A stretch of 64,000 nt of DNA from Stenotrophomonas rhizophila (GCF_000661955.1 NZ_CP007597.1:2349605-2413604), one strand, 5' to 3'; shown: positions 1 to 13,194, counted from the first letter of the stretch. The notes: a model not told the origin generated them from the sequence alone. Made by a program: numbers and translations.

Positions 1-1622
1 GTGGTGGTGTAGATGTCGCGGAACGATTCGCCCCCGGGCGCATCCGGCAGCGGCATGCCACCGACCGCACCGAAATCCACGTAGTCACTGGCATGGAAGT
101 CATAGCGGTAGTTGAACGGTCGGGTCAGGTCCTGCGGATCCCCCAGCAGGGTCAACGCGCCGCTGCCGTCGAACCCGGACGAGGCCATGATCGACTCCTC
201 CACCCGGGCGCGGTTCTGTGCGTTGAGGCGGGCAAAGGAACCGCGCATGCCGATCTCGCTGATTTCGCTGGGCTGCTGCACGGTCTGCCCGCTCAGGTTG
301 CCCGCCGCATCGAAGCGGAAGCCCACCTCCAGCCCGTTGCCGTTGCGCGACGCATCGTTTTCCGGCGTGCGCGCCACGGTGGCCTGGCGGGTCAGCAGTA
401 CCGGAGCGCCAAGGTCGCCGTCGGGCAACTGGCCAAAGCGGGCGTAGGCGCTGGTGGAGTCCAGGTACAGGTCGAATTCGGGGATGTAGGTGATGGCGTG
501 ATTGAAACGCCCCAGCAGCGGGATCGCCGGCAGGGTCGGTCCGCCGCCGGCGCCGATCAGCACCGGCGTGCTCTGGATGCCGCGCGCCGCCAGCAGGGCT
601 TCCAGGATCACCACGTGGTCCTTGCAGTCGCCGTAGTGGTTGTCGAGGATGCTCTGCGCCGGGTTCGGCTCCAGCCCGCCGTTGCCCAGGTACACCGCCA
701 CGTAGCGGATGTTCTGCGACACCCAGCGATACAGCGCGGCGGCCTGCTCCCGACGGTCGGCGATGCCGGCGGTGAGCTGGTCGGCCAGCGCCTGGATGCC
801 GGGCGTCACCTTCGCCGCCTCGCCGCCCTTGAGCTGGTAGGCACGGGCCACCTGGGCCCAGTCGCGGTAGGTGCTGGCCATGATGGTCGGGCTGAACTCC
901 CAGGCGGCCGCCGACCAGTTCTGCGCCTGCATCGGCGTGGGCCGCTGGTACTGCCACTCCCAGTGCGCCCGCCCGTCACGGATGATGGGGGTGTCACTGC
1001 CCTGCACGCCGCGTTGCTGCACGAACATCGGCATGGCGGCAGGCGCCGACAGCGTGACCCGTGCGTCGTCGTACTGGGTGAACACGCTGAAGGTTTCCCA
1101 CAGACCGAAATAGCCCGGGAAGTACGGCGTGTTCTGCGTCCGCCGGGTCTGGTACACCACCCGCGTGCCGGGGGCCAGGTTCGGAAACACCACCACCCGC
1201 ACCTTGCGGTCGGCATACATGGCCGCCGCCGCGCTGGAGTAGCTTTCCTGGGTATAGATGCGATCGGCCGGCACGTCGCGGCGCTGGCCGTCGGCGGTCA
1301 GCGTATAGGCCGCCAGCACGTCCAGCGTCTCCATCTTTTCGCTGTAGCTCAGGCGCACCTGGCTGAACTGCTCGACGGCCGCCTTGGTCTTGAGCAGGAT
1401 CTCGTACTCTTCGGTCTGCACGTTGCCCGCATCGGGGCGCACGGCATAGTCGGCGCGATAGCGCACGAAACTGAAGTTGTTGCTGGCCTGCGCGTCGGCG
1501 CCCTGCTCCGCTGGCGCCGCTGCAGCCGGGGACGCGGCCGGGACTGCCGGCGTCACACCGGCATGCGCGGCGGTCGCCATCAGCGCCAGCCCGCCCACCA
1601 CCCACCAGACCATCGGCTTCAT
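1..1622 (-). CDS. DUF3857 / transglutaminase-like exported protein (C-terminus cut by window edge)
   Basis: The frame starts at ATG 1620-1622 and runs off the left edge, giving about 540 residues without a stop. The N-terminus (MKPMVWWVVGGLALMATAAHA) looks like a cleavable signal peptide, so a periplasmic or envelope location is likely. Residues about 50-250 resemble the DUF3857 region that precedes transglutaminase-like domains. A transglutaminase-like core follows, with a candidate catalytic Cys in YGDCKDH (about residue 333), His in RFNHAITY (about 375) and Asp in the EFDLYLDST stretch. In this family the fold is usually a cysteine protease or transglutaminase homologue whose substrate is unknown. 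The gene is followed upstream by ftsK on the same strand with a 120-base gap, so the two need not be one operon. The domain call rests on reading the sequence only. Confidence 0.75.
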   Translation of the reverse strand, partial: MKPMVWWVVGGLALMATAAHAGVTPAVPAASPAAAAPAEQGADAQASNNFSFVRYRADYAVRPDAGNVQTEEYEILLKTKAAVEQFSQVRLSYSEKMETLDVLAAYTLTADGQRRDVPADRIYTQESYSSAAAAMYADRKVRVVVFPNLAPGTRVVYQTRRTQNTPYFPGYFGLWETFSVFTQYDDARVTLSAPAAMPMFVQQRGVQGSDTPIIRDGRAHWEWQYQRPTPMQAQNWSAAAWEFSPTIMASTYRDWAQVARAYQLKGGEAAKVTPGIQALADQLTAGIADRREQAAALYRWVSQNIRYVAVYLGNGGLEPNPAQSILDNHYGDCKDHVVILEALLAARGIQSTPVLIGAGGGPTLPAIPLLGRFNHAITYIPEFDLYLDSTSAYARFGQLPDGDLGAPVLLTRQATVARTPENDASRNGNGLEVGFRFDAAGNLSGQTVQQPSEISEIGMRGSFARLNAQNRARVEESIMASSGFDGSGALTLLGDPQDLTRPFNYRYDFHASDYVDFGAVGGMPLPDAPGGESFRDIYTT

Positions 1623-1723
1623 TGCGCTTCCTTGGGACGAGGGTGCCGGTGACGGAGCCCGGCGGTGACGCAACTGGGCAGAGCGCGGGGATGGAACAGC
1701 CGGACAGAACCCGCGGATGGAGC

Positions 1724-1746
1724 AGCCGGGCAGCGCCCGGCTCTAC
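1724..1746 (-). repeat. SMAG-type palindromic repeat overlapping the ftsK stop
   Basis: A 23-base element beginning GTAGAGCC on the minus strand, with the palindrome AGCCGGGC/GCCCGGCT. Its GTAG terminus supplies the TAG stop codon of ftsK (minus strand AAG-TAG-AGC). Confidence 0.85.
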
Positions 1747-4121
1747 TTGGGGGGTGGCGGCGCGAGCACGCTGCGGTCGCCGTTGTGTTCGGGCGGGCTG
1801 ACCACGCCGGCCATTTCCATCGCTTCGATGAGGCGCGCGGCGCGGTTGTAGCCAATCTTGAGCCGGCGCTGCACGCCGGAGATCGAGGCGCGACGGGTTT
1901 CGGTGACGATGCGCAGCGCTTCGTCGTACAGCGGGTCGGACTCATCGCCGGCACTGCTGCTGGCTTCGGGCAGGCCACCGGCCCCCACCACCACGCCGTC
2001 GCCCATCATCTGCACCTCGTCCAGCACGCCGCTGATGTAGTCGGCCGGGCCGCTGGCCTTGAGGTGCTCGACCACGCGGTGCACTTCCTCGTCGGACACG
2101 AACGCGCCGTGCACACGATCCGGCAGCGCGGTGCCGGGCGGCAGGTACAGCATGTCGCCGTGGCCCAGCAGCGTTTCGGCGCCGGACTGGTCCAGGATGG
2201 TGCGCGAATCGATCTTGGAACTGACCTGGAAGCCGATGCGGGTGGGAATGTTGGCCTTGATCAGGCCGGTGATCACGTCCACCGACGGGCGCTGGGTGGC
2301 CAGGATCAGGTGGATGCCGGCTGCACGGGCCTTCTGCGCCAGACGTGCGATCAGTTCTTCGACCTTCTTGCCGACGATCATCATCATGTCGGCGAATTCG
2401 TCGATGAAGATCACGATGAACGGCAGCGTCTCCAGCGGGCGCGGGGCTTCGCCCAGCTCCGGGTTCGGCTTGAACAGCGGGTCCATCATCGGCTGCCCGG
2501 CGTCCTCGGCGTCCTTGACCTTCTTGTTGAAGCCGGCCAGGTTGCGCACGCCCACCGCGCTCATCAACTTGTAGCGCCGCTCCATTTCGGCCACGCACCA
2601 GCGCAGGCCGTTGGCGGCTTCCTTCATGTCGGTCACCACCGGCGCCAACAGGTGCGGGATGCCCTGGTAGACGCTCAGCTCGAGCATCTTCGGGTCGATC
2701 ATCAGCATCCGCAGGTCTTTCGGCGAGGCCTTGTACAGCAGGCTCAGCACCATGGCGTTGACCGCCACCGACTTGCCCGAACCGGTGGTACCGGCCACCA
2801 GCAGGTGCGGCATGCGCGCCAGGTCGGCCACGGTCGGGCGCCCGGCGATGTCCTTGCCCAGCGCCAGGGTCAGCGGGCTGGCCGACTTGTCGTACTCCTT
2901 GGAGCGCAGCAGTTCGGACAGGTAGATCATTTCGCGGGTGACGTTGGGGATCTCCAGGCCGACCACCGACTTGCCGGGGATCACATCGACCACGCGCACG
3001 GATTTGACCGACAGGCCGCGGGCGATGTCCTTGTCCAGCGAGCTGATCTGGCTGACCTTGATCCCCGGTGCCGGCTCGATCTCGAAGCGGGTGATCACCG
3101 GGCCGGGGTATGCGCCCACCACCTGCGCTTCGATGCGGAAGTCCTTGAGCTTGAACTCGATCTGCCGCGACAGGGTCTCCAGGGTGTCCTCGTCGTAGCC
3201 CTTGGGCTGCGGCTTGGGATCATCCAGCAGCGCCAGCGGCGGCAGGTCCGAGCCATCACCGTTGACGCCGCGGAACATCGGAATCTGGGTCTCGCGCTTG
3301 GCACGATCACTCTTTTCCAGCACCGGCTCAGGGCGCGGCTCGATCTTGACCGGCTCGCGCTTGGCCCGCACCTCGGCATCGACCTTGCGCACTTCCTGGC
3401 GCTCTTCGCGCATGGCGCGGGTCTGCTGCCACTCGGTGGCCTGCTCTTTCTTCTTGTTGAACAGCGGCGGCAGCGCCAGCACCCAGCGACCGATCTTCTC
3501 CATCACCACGAACCAGGAGATGCCGGTGGCCAGGGTGATCGACGCCAGCAGCAGCACCAGCACGAACAGGTTCGCGCCCAGCGCACCAAAACCGGCGCTG
3601 AGCGAGTTGCCGACCAGCCGCCCGAGAATGCCGCCGGCATGGGCGACGTCGCCGGTGAACAGGCGCACATGCAGGAAACCGGTGCCGGCAATCAGGAAAC
3701 CGACCAGGCCGACCAGGCGCAGCGCCGGGTCCAGGTCATGCTCGCCCTTGCTCTCGCGCTTGAGGCCGAACATCGCGATCCAGGCCAGCGCGCCGAGCAC
3801 GATCGGCAGCACGAAGGCGATGTAGCCGAACAACTGCAGCAGCACATCGGCGATCCAGGCGCCCACGCGGCCGCCCATGTTGTGCACCGGGGCCACCACG
3901 CTGCCGGTATGCGACCAGCCCGGATCGGCGGCCGAATAGGTGAACAGACTGGCCACCAGGTACAGCAGCGCCGGGGCGATCGCGATCAGCCCGAGGTCGC
4001 GCCACAGCCGTTGGCGACGCGGATTGTCGGCAGGCGCAGGCGCGGCTGCCGCTTTGCGCGACGGTTTGCTGTCAGGAGACTTGGATCGTTCCGGGAGCTG
4101 CTTCGCCACCTTAGACCACAC
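1743..4121 (-). CDS. ftsK: DNA translocase FtsK
   Basis: FtsK is the septum-anchored hexameric motor that pumps DNA to resolve chromosome dimers during division. The protein (up to 792 residues) has about four N-terminal membrane segments (roughly residues 45-205), a short charged linker, then the RecA-like motor with Walker A GTTGSGKS (about 443-450) and Walker [11 protein letters not shown] (about 569). The C-terminal gamma winged-helix domain that reads KOPS ends in [10 protein letters not shown]. The linker is short, as in other xanthomonads, compared with about 1300 residues for E. coli FtsK. The longest frame starts at GTG 4119-4121; a second in-frame GTG four codons later gives an N-terminus of [10 protein letters not shown] and is equally plausible. 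The TAG stop lies inside a SMAG repeat (1724-1746). Confidence 0.95.
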   Translation of the reverse strand: MWSKVAKQLPERSKSPDSKPSRKAAAAPAPADNPRRQRLWRDLGLIAIAPALLYLVASLFTYSAADPGWSHTGSVVAPVHNMGGRVGAWIADVLLQLFGYIAFVLPIVLGALAWIAMFGLKRESKGEHDLDPALRLVGLVGFLIAGTGFLHVRLFTGDVAHAGGILGRLVGNSLSAGFGALGANLFVLVLLLASITLATGISWFVVMEKIGRWVLALPPLFNKKKEQATEWQQTRAMREERQEVRKVDAEVRAKREPVKIEPRPEPVLEKSDRAKRETQIPMFRGVNGDGSDLPPLALLDDPKPQPKGYDEDTLETLSRQIEFKLKDFRIEAQVVGAYPGPVITRFEIEPAPGIKVSQISSLDKDIARGLSVKSVRVVDVIPGKSVVGLEIPNVTREMIYLSELLRSKEYDKSASPLTLALGKDIAGRPTVADLARMPHLLVAGTTGSGKSVAVNAMVLSLLYKASPKDLRMLMIDPKMLELSVYQGIPHLLAPVVTDMKEAANGLRWCVAEMERRYKLMSAVGVRNLAGFNKKVKDAEDAGQPMMDPLFKPNPELGEAPRPLETLPFIVIFIDEFADMMMIVGKKVEELIARLAQKARAAGIHLILATQRPSVDVITGLIKANIPTRIGFQVSSKIDSRTILDQSGAETLLGHGDMLYLPPGTALPDRVHGAFVSDEEVHRVVEHLKASGPADYISGVLDEVQMMGDGVVVGAGGLPEASSSAGDESDPLYDEALRIVTETRRASISGVQRRLKIGYNRAARLIEAMEMAGVVSPPEHNGDRSVLAPPPPK

Positions 4122-4283
4122 CTTGGGAATGCACTGTTAGTGCTTGATAATAAACGACTGGCAGGCACCCCGGTAGGTCTGGACCGCCGGTGGGCATGCC
4201 CGCCCGGCCCGGCCCGTGTCAAAACTCCGGCACGGGGCCCGCCACACGCCCTGCAGGTTCCACCGTTCCACCGTTCACCTTGA

Positions 4284-5348
<1,065 letters not shown>

Positions 5349-5372
5349 TTCCGGCCCCAACCGCTTGAAAGG

Positions 5373-5404
5373 AAAAGGCCGGCGCGAAAGCGTCGGCCTT
5401 TTTC
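5373..5404 (+). terminator. rho-independent terminator after trxB
   Basis: The stem AAAGGCCGGCGC / GCGTCGGCCTTT with a GAAA loop is followed by a T run, 25 bases after the trxB stop. Confidence 0.9.
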
Positions 5405-5456
5405 GTGGCGCGCCGTCGCGCACCCGCATCCCGTCGCTCTGCCCTATCCTTCCCAC

Positions 5457-6581
5457 ATGCCCGACACACGCTTCCTGCATCGCCTGTCCGATGTCCCCGC
5501 CACCGCCTGGGATGCCCTCCATGACGGCAGCAATCCGTTTGTCAGCCACGCGTTCCTGGCCGGCCTGGAAGACCATGGCTGCCTGCGCCCGGAATGGGGC
5601 TGGCGACCCCGCCACTTCACGCTGTGGGAGGGCGACACGCTGGTCGCCGCCATCCCGGGCTACCTGAAGGACAACTCGCATGGCGAGTTCGTGTTCGACC
5701 ACGCCTGGGCCAACGCGTATGCGCGCCATGGCCTGGACTACTTCCCGAAGTGGCTGGGGGCGGTGCCGTACTCGCCGGTGACCGGGCCGCGCCTGCTCGC
5801 GCGTGGCGATGCCGACCGCGCCGTGCTCGCCGAGCGGCTACGCACTGAAGTGGCGCGCATGGGCTGGTCGTCGGCACACATCAATTTCCATCCGGCCGAA
5901 GAGGACGCCGCGTTCGGACCGGGCTGGATGCTGCGCGAGGACATCCAGTTCCAATGGCACAACACCGGCCAGTGGCGTGAGTTCGGCGCATTCCTTGCGG
6001 CGATGAACCACAAGCACCGCAAGAACATCCGCCAGGAGCGCGCCAAGCTGGCCCGCACCGGCGTGAGCTACCGGATCGTGCATGGCGATGAGGCCAGCGA
6101 AGAGGACCTGCTGGCGATGCACGGGTTCTACCTGCAGACCTTTGCCGAGTACGGGAACGCACCGGCGCTCACCTTGCCGTTCCTGCGCCACCTGGCTGCC
6201 CGGATGCCGCGCCAGCTGGTGATCTTCCTGGCCCTGATCGACGACGCGCCCGTGGCCGGCGCGCTCTGCCTGCGCGGCACCACGACGCTGTACGGACGTT
6301 ACTGGGGCGGGGCCACCCTGCCCGGCCTGCATTTTGAAACCTGCTACTACCAGGGCATCGAGTACTGCCTGCGCGAAGGCCTGACGCATTTCGAGCCCGG
6401 TGCGCAGGGCGAGCACAAGCTGGCGCGCGGCTTCCTGCCCCAGACGGTACGCAGCCGTCATTGGGTGGCCGAGCCCGCCTTTGCCGAAGCGCTGGCCGAC
6501 TGGTGCGAACACGAGCGCGACGAGGTGGCGCGCTATGCGCATACGCTCGCCGGGCACAGTCCGTTCCGGCAGGACCCCTGA
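5457..6581 (+). CDS. FemAB/GNAT-like acyltransferase of the peptidoglycan biosynthesis/recognition family (PF04339-like)
   Basis: 374 residues, with the conserved opening NPFVSHAFLAGLE, the block GWRPRHF, and the central NHKHRKNIRQER and HGFYLQTFAEYG motifs typical of the DUF482/PF04339 family of GNAT-fold proteins related to FemAB aminoacyltransferases. The conserved tail FEPGAQGEHKLARGF is also present. No signal peptide or membrane span is visible, so a cytoplasmic enzyme is expected. The substrate of this family is not established; a peptidoglycan-related or aminoacyl-transfer role is inferred from the fold. The gene has its own space after the trxB terminator and converges on the next gene with only about 30 bases between the stops. 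Confidence 0.85.
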   Translation: MPDTRFLHRLSDVPATAWDALHDGSNPFVSHAFLAGLEDHGCLRPEWGWRPRHFTLWEGDTLVAAIPGYLKDNSHGEFVFDHAWANAYARHGLDYFPKWLGAVPYSPVTGPRLLARGDADRAVLAERLRTEVARMGWSSAHINFHPAEEDAAFGPGWMLREDIQFQWHNTGQWREFGAFLAAMNHKHRKNIRQERAKLARTGVSYRIVHGDEASEEDLLAMHGFYLQTFAEYGNAPALTLPFLRHLAARMPRQLVIFLALIDDAPVAGALCLRGTTTLYGRYWGGATLPGLHFETCYYQGIEYCLREGLTHFEPGAQGEHKLARGFLPQTVRSRHWVAEPAFAEALADWCEHERDEVARYAHTLAGHSPFRQDP

Positions 6582-6612
6582 GACCCGCCGGGCGGACGCC
6601 GGGAGTTGTGCC

Positions 6613-7878
6613 TCAGGTGCATTGCCACAGGTGCGCACTGACCGCGCACCCATCGCACCAGTATGTGTAGAGCATGCCCCCGCTGCCCCACAGCAGGATG
6701 CCGCCGTCGACGGCGGGCAGAACGGAGTCGAGCTGCATCACCACTGGCATGGCCGCACCACAGTCGGGGCACAAGGGGTACTGCGCGGACTGCACCCAGC
6801 TCGGCGCACCGCCCACACGCGAAAGATTTTCGTCACCGTTGGACACCCCCCAATCCTGTTCCCGCCAGCGTTGCCCGGGCAGCGACACCAGCTCAACGTC
6901 CGCCTCCATCAGCACCCCGCACCCCTCGACATCCGCAGCAGGCACATCGCGGCACTGGCTCGGGTGCGCCTGCGGAAGCCCCTCGGCGGCATGCCGGTAG
7001 AAGAGCGGCCCGATGCCACTCCAGCCGCAGCAGTCCAGGCACAGGCCCAGCGTCAGCACGCCCTCCGCCGTTGCGCCCACGTGCCGCGCGTCCAGCGACA
7101 GCAACCGCTGCAACGGCGCGTGACACACGCCGCAGCGAGGCTGCATATGCCCGCCCATGTGGGCGTGGCCGCGTGATTCGCCCTGGTTCCAGGTGGCATG
7201 CAGCCGCCAGAGCCGCCGACGCCACGGCGCTGCATCCGCGTTCTGGGCCGCCCGCTGTGCGGGCGCGAAACGCAGGTGCAGCGGTTGGTCGGTGTGCAGT
7301 GGCGTGCCGGTGGTCCGATCGATTCCCGCCTCGTGCGCCCACGTGTCCGCCGCCTGCCCCGTCGCCCGCTCCAGATAGGCCCGCGCCTGGCCCTGCACGG
7401 TTGCGCGCCTGCTTTTGACCAGCGCCAGGGCCCGGTCGACGTCGTCCCGCCCTTCCGCCACCTCCAGCGCAACCGCCCAACGCGCAGCCACGTCCGCCGG
7501 CAGCCCGCGCCATGGGTAGGTCGCCGCACATCCCTGCTGCCCGGCCACCGCAAGCAGAGCCTCCCAGTCGTCGATCAGCACATCGCAGGCCTGGTACAGC
7601 GCGTAGCCCACGATCTGGCGCGCCTGTCGGTGGGCCGGGTCGCCCAGGAGTGTTCGCCATGCGGCGTCGGCCACCGCGATCAACCGATCGTCCGTCAACA
7701 GGCCCAGCGCACGGTCCAGGAATGTTGCCGGCGTGCAATCGCGCCGCATGGACTGCATCAACAGCGTCTCGAGGGCGGCGGGATCCTGCTCGGCCAGGTC
7801 CAGCATCGGGCTGACGCTGTCGACGCGATGACCATCGCGCGCATGCCGGGACAGGATGCTGTCAATCAGGGGATTCAT
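6613..7878 (-). CDS. unknown protein with CxxC motifs, possibly zinc-binding
   Basis: I do not recognise this gene. From ATG 7876-7878 it encodes 421 residues (an in-frame upstream start at 7953 would give 446). The N-terminal half is helical and rich in Ala, Arg and Asp. The C-terminal half carries paired cysteines: CGVC (near residue 253), CLDCC, CPDC and a terminal WCDGC followed by HLWQC. The spacing suggests one or two zinc ribbons and faintly recalls DUF1963 or PDCD2-C type proteins, but that is a guess. The protein has no signal peptide. Codon use matches the surrounding genes, which supports a real gene. It converges on the acyltransferase gene and diverges from aat. Confidence 0.65.
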   Translation of the reverse strand: MNPLIDSILSRHARDGHRVDSVSPMLDLAEQDPAALETLLMQSMRRDCTPATFLDRALGLLTDDRLIAVADAAWRTLLGDPAHRQARQIVGYALYQACDVLIDDWEALLAVAGQQGCAATYPWRGLPADVAARWAVALEVAEGRDDVDRALALVKSRRATVQGQARAYLERATGQAADTWAHEAGIDRTTGTPLHTDQPLHLRFAPAQRAAQNADAAPWRRRLWRLHATWNQGESRGHAHMGGHMQPRCGVCHAPLQRLLSLDARHVGATAEGVLTLGLCLDCCGWSGIGPLFYRHAAEGLPQAHPSQCRDVPAADVEGCGVLMEADVELVSLPGQRWREQDWGVSNGDENLSRVGGAPSWVQSAQYPLCPDCGAAMPVVMQLDSVLPAVDGGILLWGSGGMLYTYWCDGCAVSAHLWQCT

Positions 7879-8021
7879 GCAGTGGGCAACACGCTGGACG
7901 GGGCGCAAAGTCTGAGCCGGTCGCGCGCGTTTGGGAAATGCAGCGCCGCTCACGCCAGCCTGGACGCCAGCGGCGTGAGCATGACGCCCGGGGCCGCGTG
8001 GCCAGCGCTTACACTTCCCAC

Positions 8022-8768
8022 ATGACCCGCTCGCATCCCTGGCGCCTGGCCGACGCGCACAACGCTCCCTTCCCTCCTGCCGAGACCGCGTTGCGCGAAC
8101 CGGATGGTTTGTTGGCCATCGGTGGCGACCTGACGCCGGTGCGGCTGCTCAATGCCTATGCCGGCGGCGTGTTCCCGTGGTTTTCCGACGGGCAGCCACT
8201 ACTGTGGTGGTCGCCGGACCCGCGCATGGTGTTCCGCACCGACGGCGTGCACCTGTCGTCGCGGTTCCGCCGCAGCCTGCGTGCCAGCCCGTGGGTGGTA
8301 CGTGCCGACACGTGCTTTGCCGAGGTGATCGCCGCCTGCGCGGGCAGTTTCCGCCCGGGCCAGGACGGGACGTGGATCACCGATGGGATGCGCGACGCGT
8401 ATGTGGCCCTGCACCGAATGGGGCACGCGCATTCGGTGGAAGTGTTCGATGGCGAGCGGTTGGTGGGCGGCATCTACGGCGTGGCGATCGGGCAGATGTT
8501 CTTCGGGGAGAGCATGTTCAGCGCCGCCAGTGGTGGCTCCAAAGTGGCGTTGGCCGCATTGGCCCGCCGCCTGGCACAGTGGGGCTGGCCACTGATCGAT
8601 GCCCAGGTGGAGAACGATCATCTGCTGAGCATGGGCGCCGAACACTGGCCGCGTGAGCGCTTTCTGGCGCTGGTGCGGGAGCAGGTGCGGATGGATGCGG
8701 CGGTGGGGAGCTGGACGACGGGGTTTGGTGAGATGGCGGCGGCGGTGCTGGCAAGCCAGGAATCCTGA
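8022..8768 (+). CDS. aat: leucyl/phenylalanyl-tRNA--protein transferase
   Basis: Aat adds Leu or Phe from aminoacyl-tRNA to the N-terminal Lys or Arg of proteins, marking them for ClpS/ClpAP, both of which are encoded in this window. The 248-residue product shows the family signatures EPDGLLAIGGDLTP, NAYAGGVFPWF, LWWSPDPRMV and GGIYGVAIGQMFFGESMF, and the GNAT-like C-terminal half. The start ATG 8022 gives MTRSHPWRL, the expected N-terminus; longer in-frame starts would add unrelated residues. It is followed at once by GTAG-type repeats and then infA. Confidence 0.95.
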   Translation: MTRSHPWRLADAHNAPFPPAETALREPDGLLAIGGDLTPVRLLNAYAGGVFPWFSDGQPLLWWSPDPRMVFRTDGVHLSSRFRRSLRASPWVVRADTCFAEVIAACAGSFRPGQDGTWITDGMRDAYVALHRMGHAHSVEVFDGERLVGGIYGVAIGQMFFGESMFSAASGGSKVALAALARRLAQWGWPLIDAQVENDHLLSMGAEHWPRERFLALVREQVRMDAAVGSWTTGFGEMAAAVLASQES

Positions 8769-8885
8769 GGAGCCGGCCAGCGGCCGGCACTACCCGGCGC
8801 GGTCGAGATCAGGAGGAGCCGGCCAGCGGCCGGCAGTACCTGGCGCGGTCGAGATCAGGAGGAGCCGGCCAGCGGCCGGCACTAC
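8769..8885 (-). repeat. tandem array of three GTAG-type palindromes with 46-base period
   Basis: Three near-identical 25-base palindromes (8769-8793, 8815-8839, 8861-8885) carry the arms GCCGGCC/GGCCGGC. They are separated by the same 21-base spacer, giving 46-base units. On the minus strand copies 1 and 3 end in GTAG and copy 2 in GTAC. The array begins at the base after the aat stop codon. Confidence 0.85.
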
Positions 8886-9060
8886 CGGTGATCGGTCGGG
8901 ATTGCGGGGGGAAGGCCTGCGGCCGGAAGTGCGGGTGCGCGGCGGGTGAATCGCTGGTAAATCGGGCCGCTTAACGCAAACTTTGCATGAACGGGCGAAC
9001 CCGCGTAAAATGCCCGCTCTTAAGGCCAGCTCGGCCGTTTACAGAACTGCACAGGACTAC

Positions 9061-9279
9061 ATGTCGAAAGACGACTCCATCGAGTTCGAAGGCACCGTCA
9101 GCGAGACGCTGCCGAACACCACTTTCCGCGTACGACTGGAAAATGGGCATGAAATCATCGCCCACATCTCCGGCCGCATGCGCAAGAACTACATCCGCAT
9201 CCTGACGGGCGACCGTGTCAAGGTCGAAATGACGCCCTACGACCTGACCAAGGGTCGTATCACGTACCGCATGAAGTAA
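9061..9279 (+). CDS. infA: translation initiation factor IF-1
   Basis: IF-1 binds the 30S A site during initiation. The 72-residue product ([11 protein letters not shown] to RITYRMK) is a single S1-like OB fold of exactly the family length and is nearly invariant in sequence ([25 protein letters not shown] is the diagnostic block). The longer open frame from 8983 only adds non-homologous residues, so ATG 9061 is chosen. It sits downstream of aat, as is common in proteobacteria, and is followed by a strong terminator. Confidence 0.97.
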   Translation: MSKDDSIEFEGTVSETLPNTTFRVRLENGHEIIAHISGRMRKNYIRILTGDRVKVEMTPYDLTKGRITYRMK

Positions 9280-9316
9280 GCGGTTCGGGGCGGCTTCCCA
9301 ACAGAAGCCCCGCCAG

Positions 9317-9343
9317 AAGGCCAGCCAGGAGCTGGCCTTTTTG
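9317..9343 (+). terminator. rho-independent terminator after infA
   Basis: AAGGCCAGC / GCTGGCCTT hairpin followed by TTTTT. Confidence 0.85.
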
Positions 9344-9500
9344 CGTGGCCGCGATAAAGCGGCCACCCCCCTGCCAAGCGACACCCTGACCCTGTGCACC
9401 CTGACATCGGTAAGGCTGCCTTGACGCAGATTCGCACTGGCGCGGCACCCCGCACTCTGGTTGCCGATCCAATCCGGATCGCCATCCCCCGGCCCCTGCC

Positions 9501-9872
9501 ATGAAGACCCTGTCCCTGCTCAGCCTGCTGGCCTGCACCTGTCTTGCCACTGCGGCCCAGGCCGCCGAACCGGCGCCCGCCGCCGACACCGCATGCATCA
9601 CGCTGTCGGCCGACCAGCAGATCGTGCGCGCCGGCGCCGACCGCGACATCCTGCTGCGCAACGCCGACCAGCACTACGTCGTGCGCTTCAAGGACAGCTG
9701 CACCAGCGCCGCACAGACCTCGGACCTGCGCTTTGTCACCCCCGAGCGTGATGGGCAGCTGTGCGGCGGCGGCGTCAGCAGCCTGCGCACCAAAACGCAG
9801 AAGTGCACCGTGAGTGAGGTGGAGCCGATCACGCCGCAGCAGTTCGGTGCGCGGGCGCGCGCGCGGCGCTGA
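9501..9872 (+). CDS. small exported protein, possibly DUF6491-like
   Basis: 123 residues with a clear signal peptide (MKTLSLLSLLACTCLATAAQAAE), so a periplasmic protein of about 100 residues is expected. The mature part has cysteines in DTACITL, FKDSCTS, GQLCGGG and QKCTV, which could form two disulfides, plus the blocks RDILLRNADQHYVVRF and SDLRFVTPE. These resemble small xanthomonad proteins grouped as DUF6491, whose function is unknown; the match is from memory and weak. The start ATG 9501 gives the signal peptide directly. It converges on clpA across a bidirectional terminator. Confidence 0.7.
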   Translation: MKTLSLLSLLACTCLATAAQAAEPAPAADTACITLSADQQIVRAGADRDILLRNADQHYVVRFKDSCTSAAQTSDLRFVTPERDGQLCGGGVSSLRTKTQKCTVSEVEPITPQQFGARARARR

Positions 9873-9888
9873 GCACTGGATCGGCGGA

Positions 9889-9920
9889 CATGAAAAAGCC
9901 CCTTGCGGGGCCTTTTCATG
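9889..9920. terminator. bidirectional rho-independent terminator
   Basis: CATGAAAAAGCCCC / GGGGCCTTTTCATG palindrome with A and T runs on both sides, between the convergent exported-protein gene and clpA. It can serve both strands. Confidence 0.85.
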
Positions 9921-9953
9921 TACCGGCTGCACGTCACGACCAACGGTCGTGTT

Positions 9954-12233
<2,280 letters not shown>

Positions 12234-12369
12234 GTTCTACTCCGGCGGCAGGTGGGAACAATATGCGGCCTAGCTGCGCAATTTCCATCACCCTAGCGGA
12301 TTGGTGCGTTCAGACAGCGTTAGCGGTCCAACCCCACCCGGTTTCCCCAAGGTGCTTCCCAGCAACTCC

Positions 12370-13194
12370 ATGATGCCTGAACTCCAGCTCACGAAATGGC
12401 AGCTTGTCCGTGATGGCGACGTCATCACCACCCCGCACGCCCGCCTGTGGCCGGTCCGCCTCCCCGACGGTTCCGCGGCCATGTTGAAGGTGAGCACGGA
12501 GACCGAGGAGCGCAACGGCCACCGGCTGCTGCGCTGGTGGGACGGCGACGGCGCGGTGCGGCTGCTGGCCCATGACCACGAGGCGGTGCTGCTGGAGCGC
12601 GCCCAACCGGGCGAATCGCTGCGGCCGATGTCCATCGCCGGCCAGGATGCGCAGGCCACCGCGCTGCTGTGCACGGCCGCCCAACGCCTGCACCGCCCGC
12701 GCGGCGCGGTGCCGGAGGGGCTGGTGCCACTGCGGGGCTGGTTCCAGGCGCTGCTACAGCCCGGCGTGGCGCTGTCGCCATTGCTGGAACAGTGCAGATC
12801 ACTGGCAACGGCAGTGCTGGCCACGCAGATCGAGGTGCGCCCGCTGCATGGCGACCTGCACCATGACAACGTGCTCGACGGCGGTGCGCGCGGCTGGCTG
12901 GCCATCGACCCCAAGCGCCTGCTTGGCGACCGCGCCTTCGACTACACCGTGCTGTTCCGCAACCCGGATCTGTGCGGGCCGGGCATCCATGTGGCCATCC
13001 ACCCGGACATCTTTGACCGCCGCGTGGACCAGGTCAGCGCGCTGGCCGGACTGGAGCGCACGCGCCTGCTGCGCTGGATCGCGGCCAGCGCCGGGCTGTC
13101 GGCGGTGTGGTTCCTCGAGGATGGCAGCGCCGCCGACGTCGATCTGGCGGTGGCGGCCATGGCCCTGCGTCAGTTGGCACGCACCGGCGGCTAG
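12370..13194 (+). CDS. aminoglycoside 6-phosphotransferase / hydroxyurea phosphotransferase-like kinase
   Basis: 274 residues from ATG 12370 (the next codon is also ATG). The protein has a kinase-like small lobe and a Brenner-type catalytic loop [13 protein letters not shown] (about residue 160) followed by the metal-binding [17 protein letters not shown]. This combination is characteristic of the APH(6)/hydroxyurea phosphotransferase group (PF04655). Members phosphorylate streptomycin or related small molecules, and S. maltophilia is known to carry a chromosomal APH(6) gene. Whether this copy confers resistance cannot be told from sequence. It is divergent from clpA and convergent with clpS: its TAG stop and the clpS TAG stop share the palindrome CTAG at 13191-13194. 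Confidence 0.75.
   Translation: MMPELQLTKWQLVRDGDVITTPHARLWPVRLPDGSAAMLKVSTETEERNGHRLLRWWDGDGAVRLLAHDHEAVLLERAQPGESLRPMSIAGQDAQATALLCTAAQRLHRPRGAVPEGLVPLRGWFQALLQPGVALSPLLEQCRSLATAVLATQIEVRPLHGDLHHDNVLDGGARGWLAIDPKRLLGDRAFDYTVLFRNPDLCGPGIHVAIHPDIFDRRVDQVSALAGLERTRLLRWIAASAGLSAVWFLEDGSAADVDLAVAAMALRQLARTGG

Noticed and set aside
8769..8885. Regularly spaced repeats that could suggest a CRISPR array
   Set aside because: The repeat units are palindromic GTAG elements and the spacers are near-identical to each other, with no cas genes.
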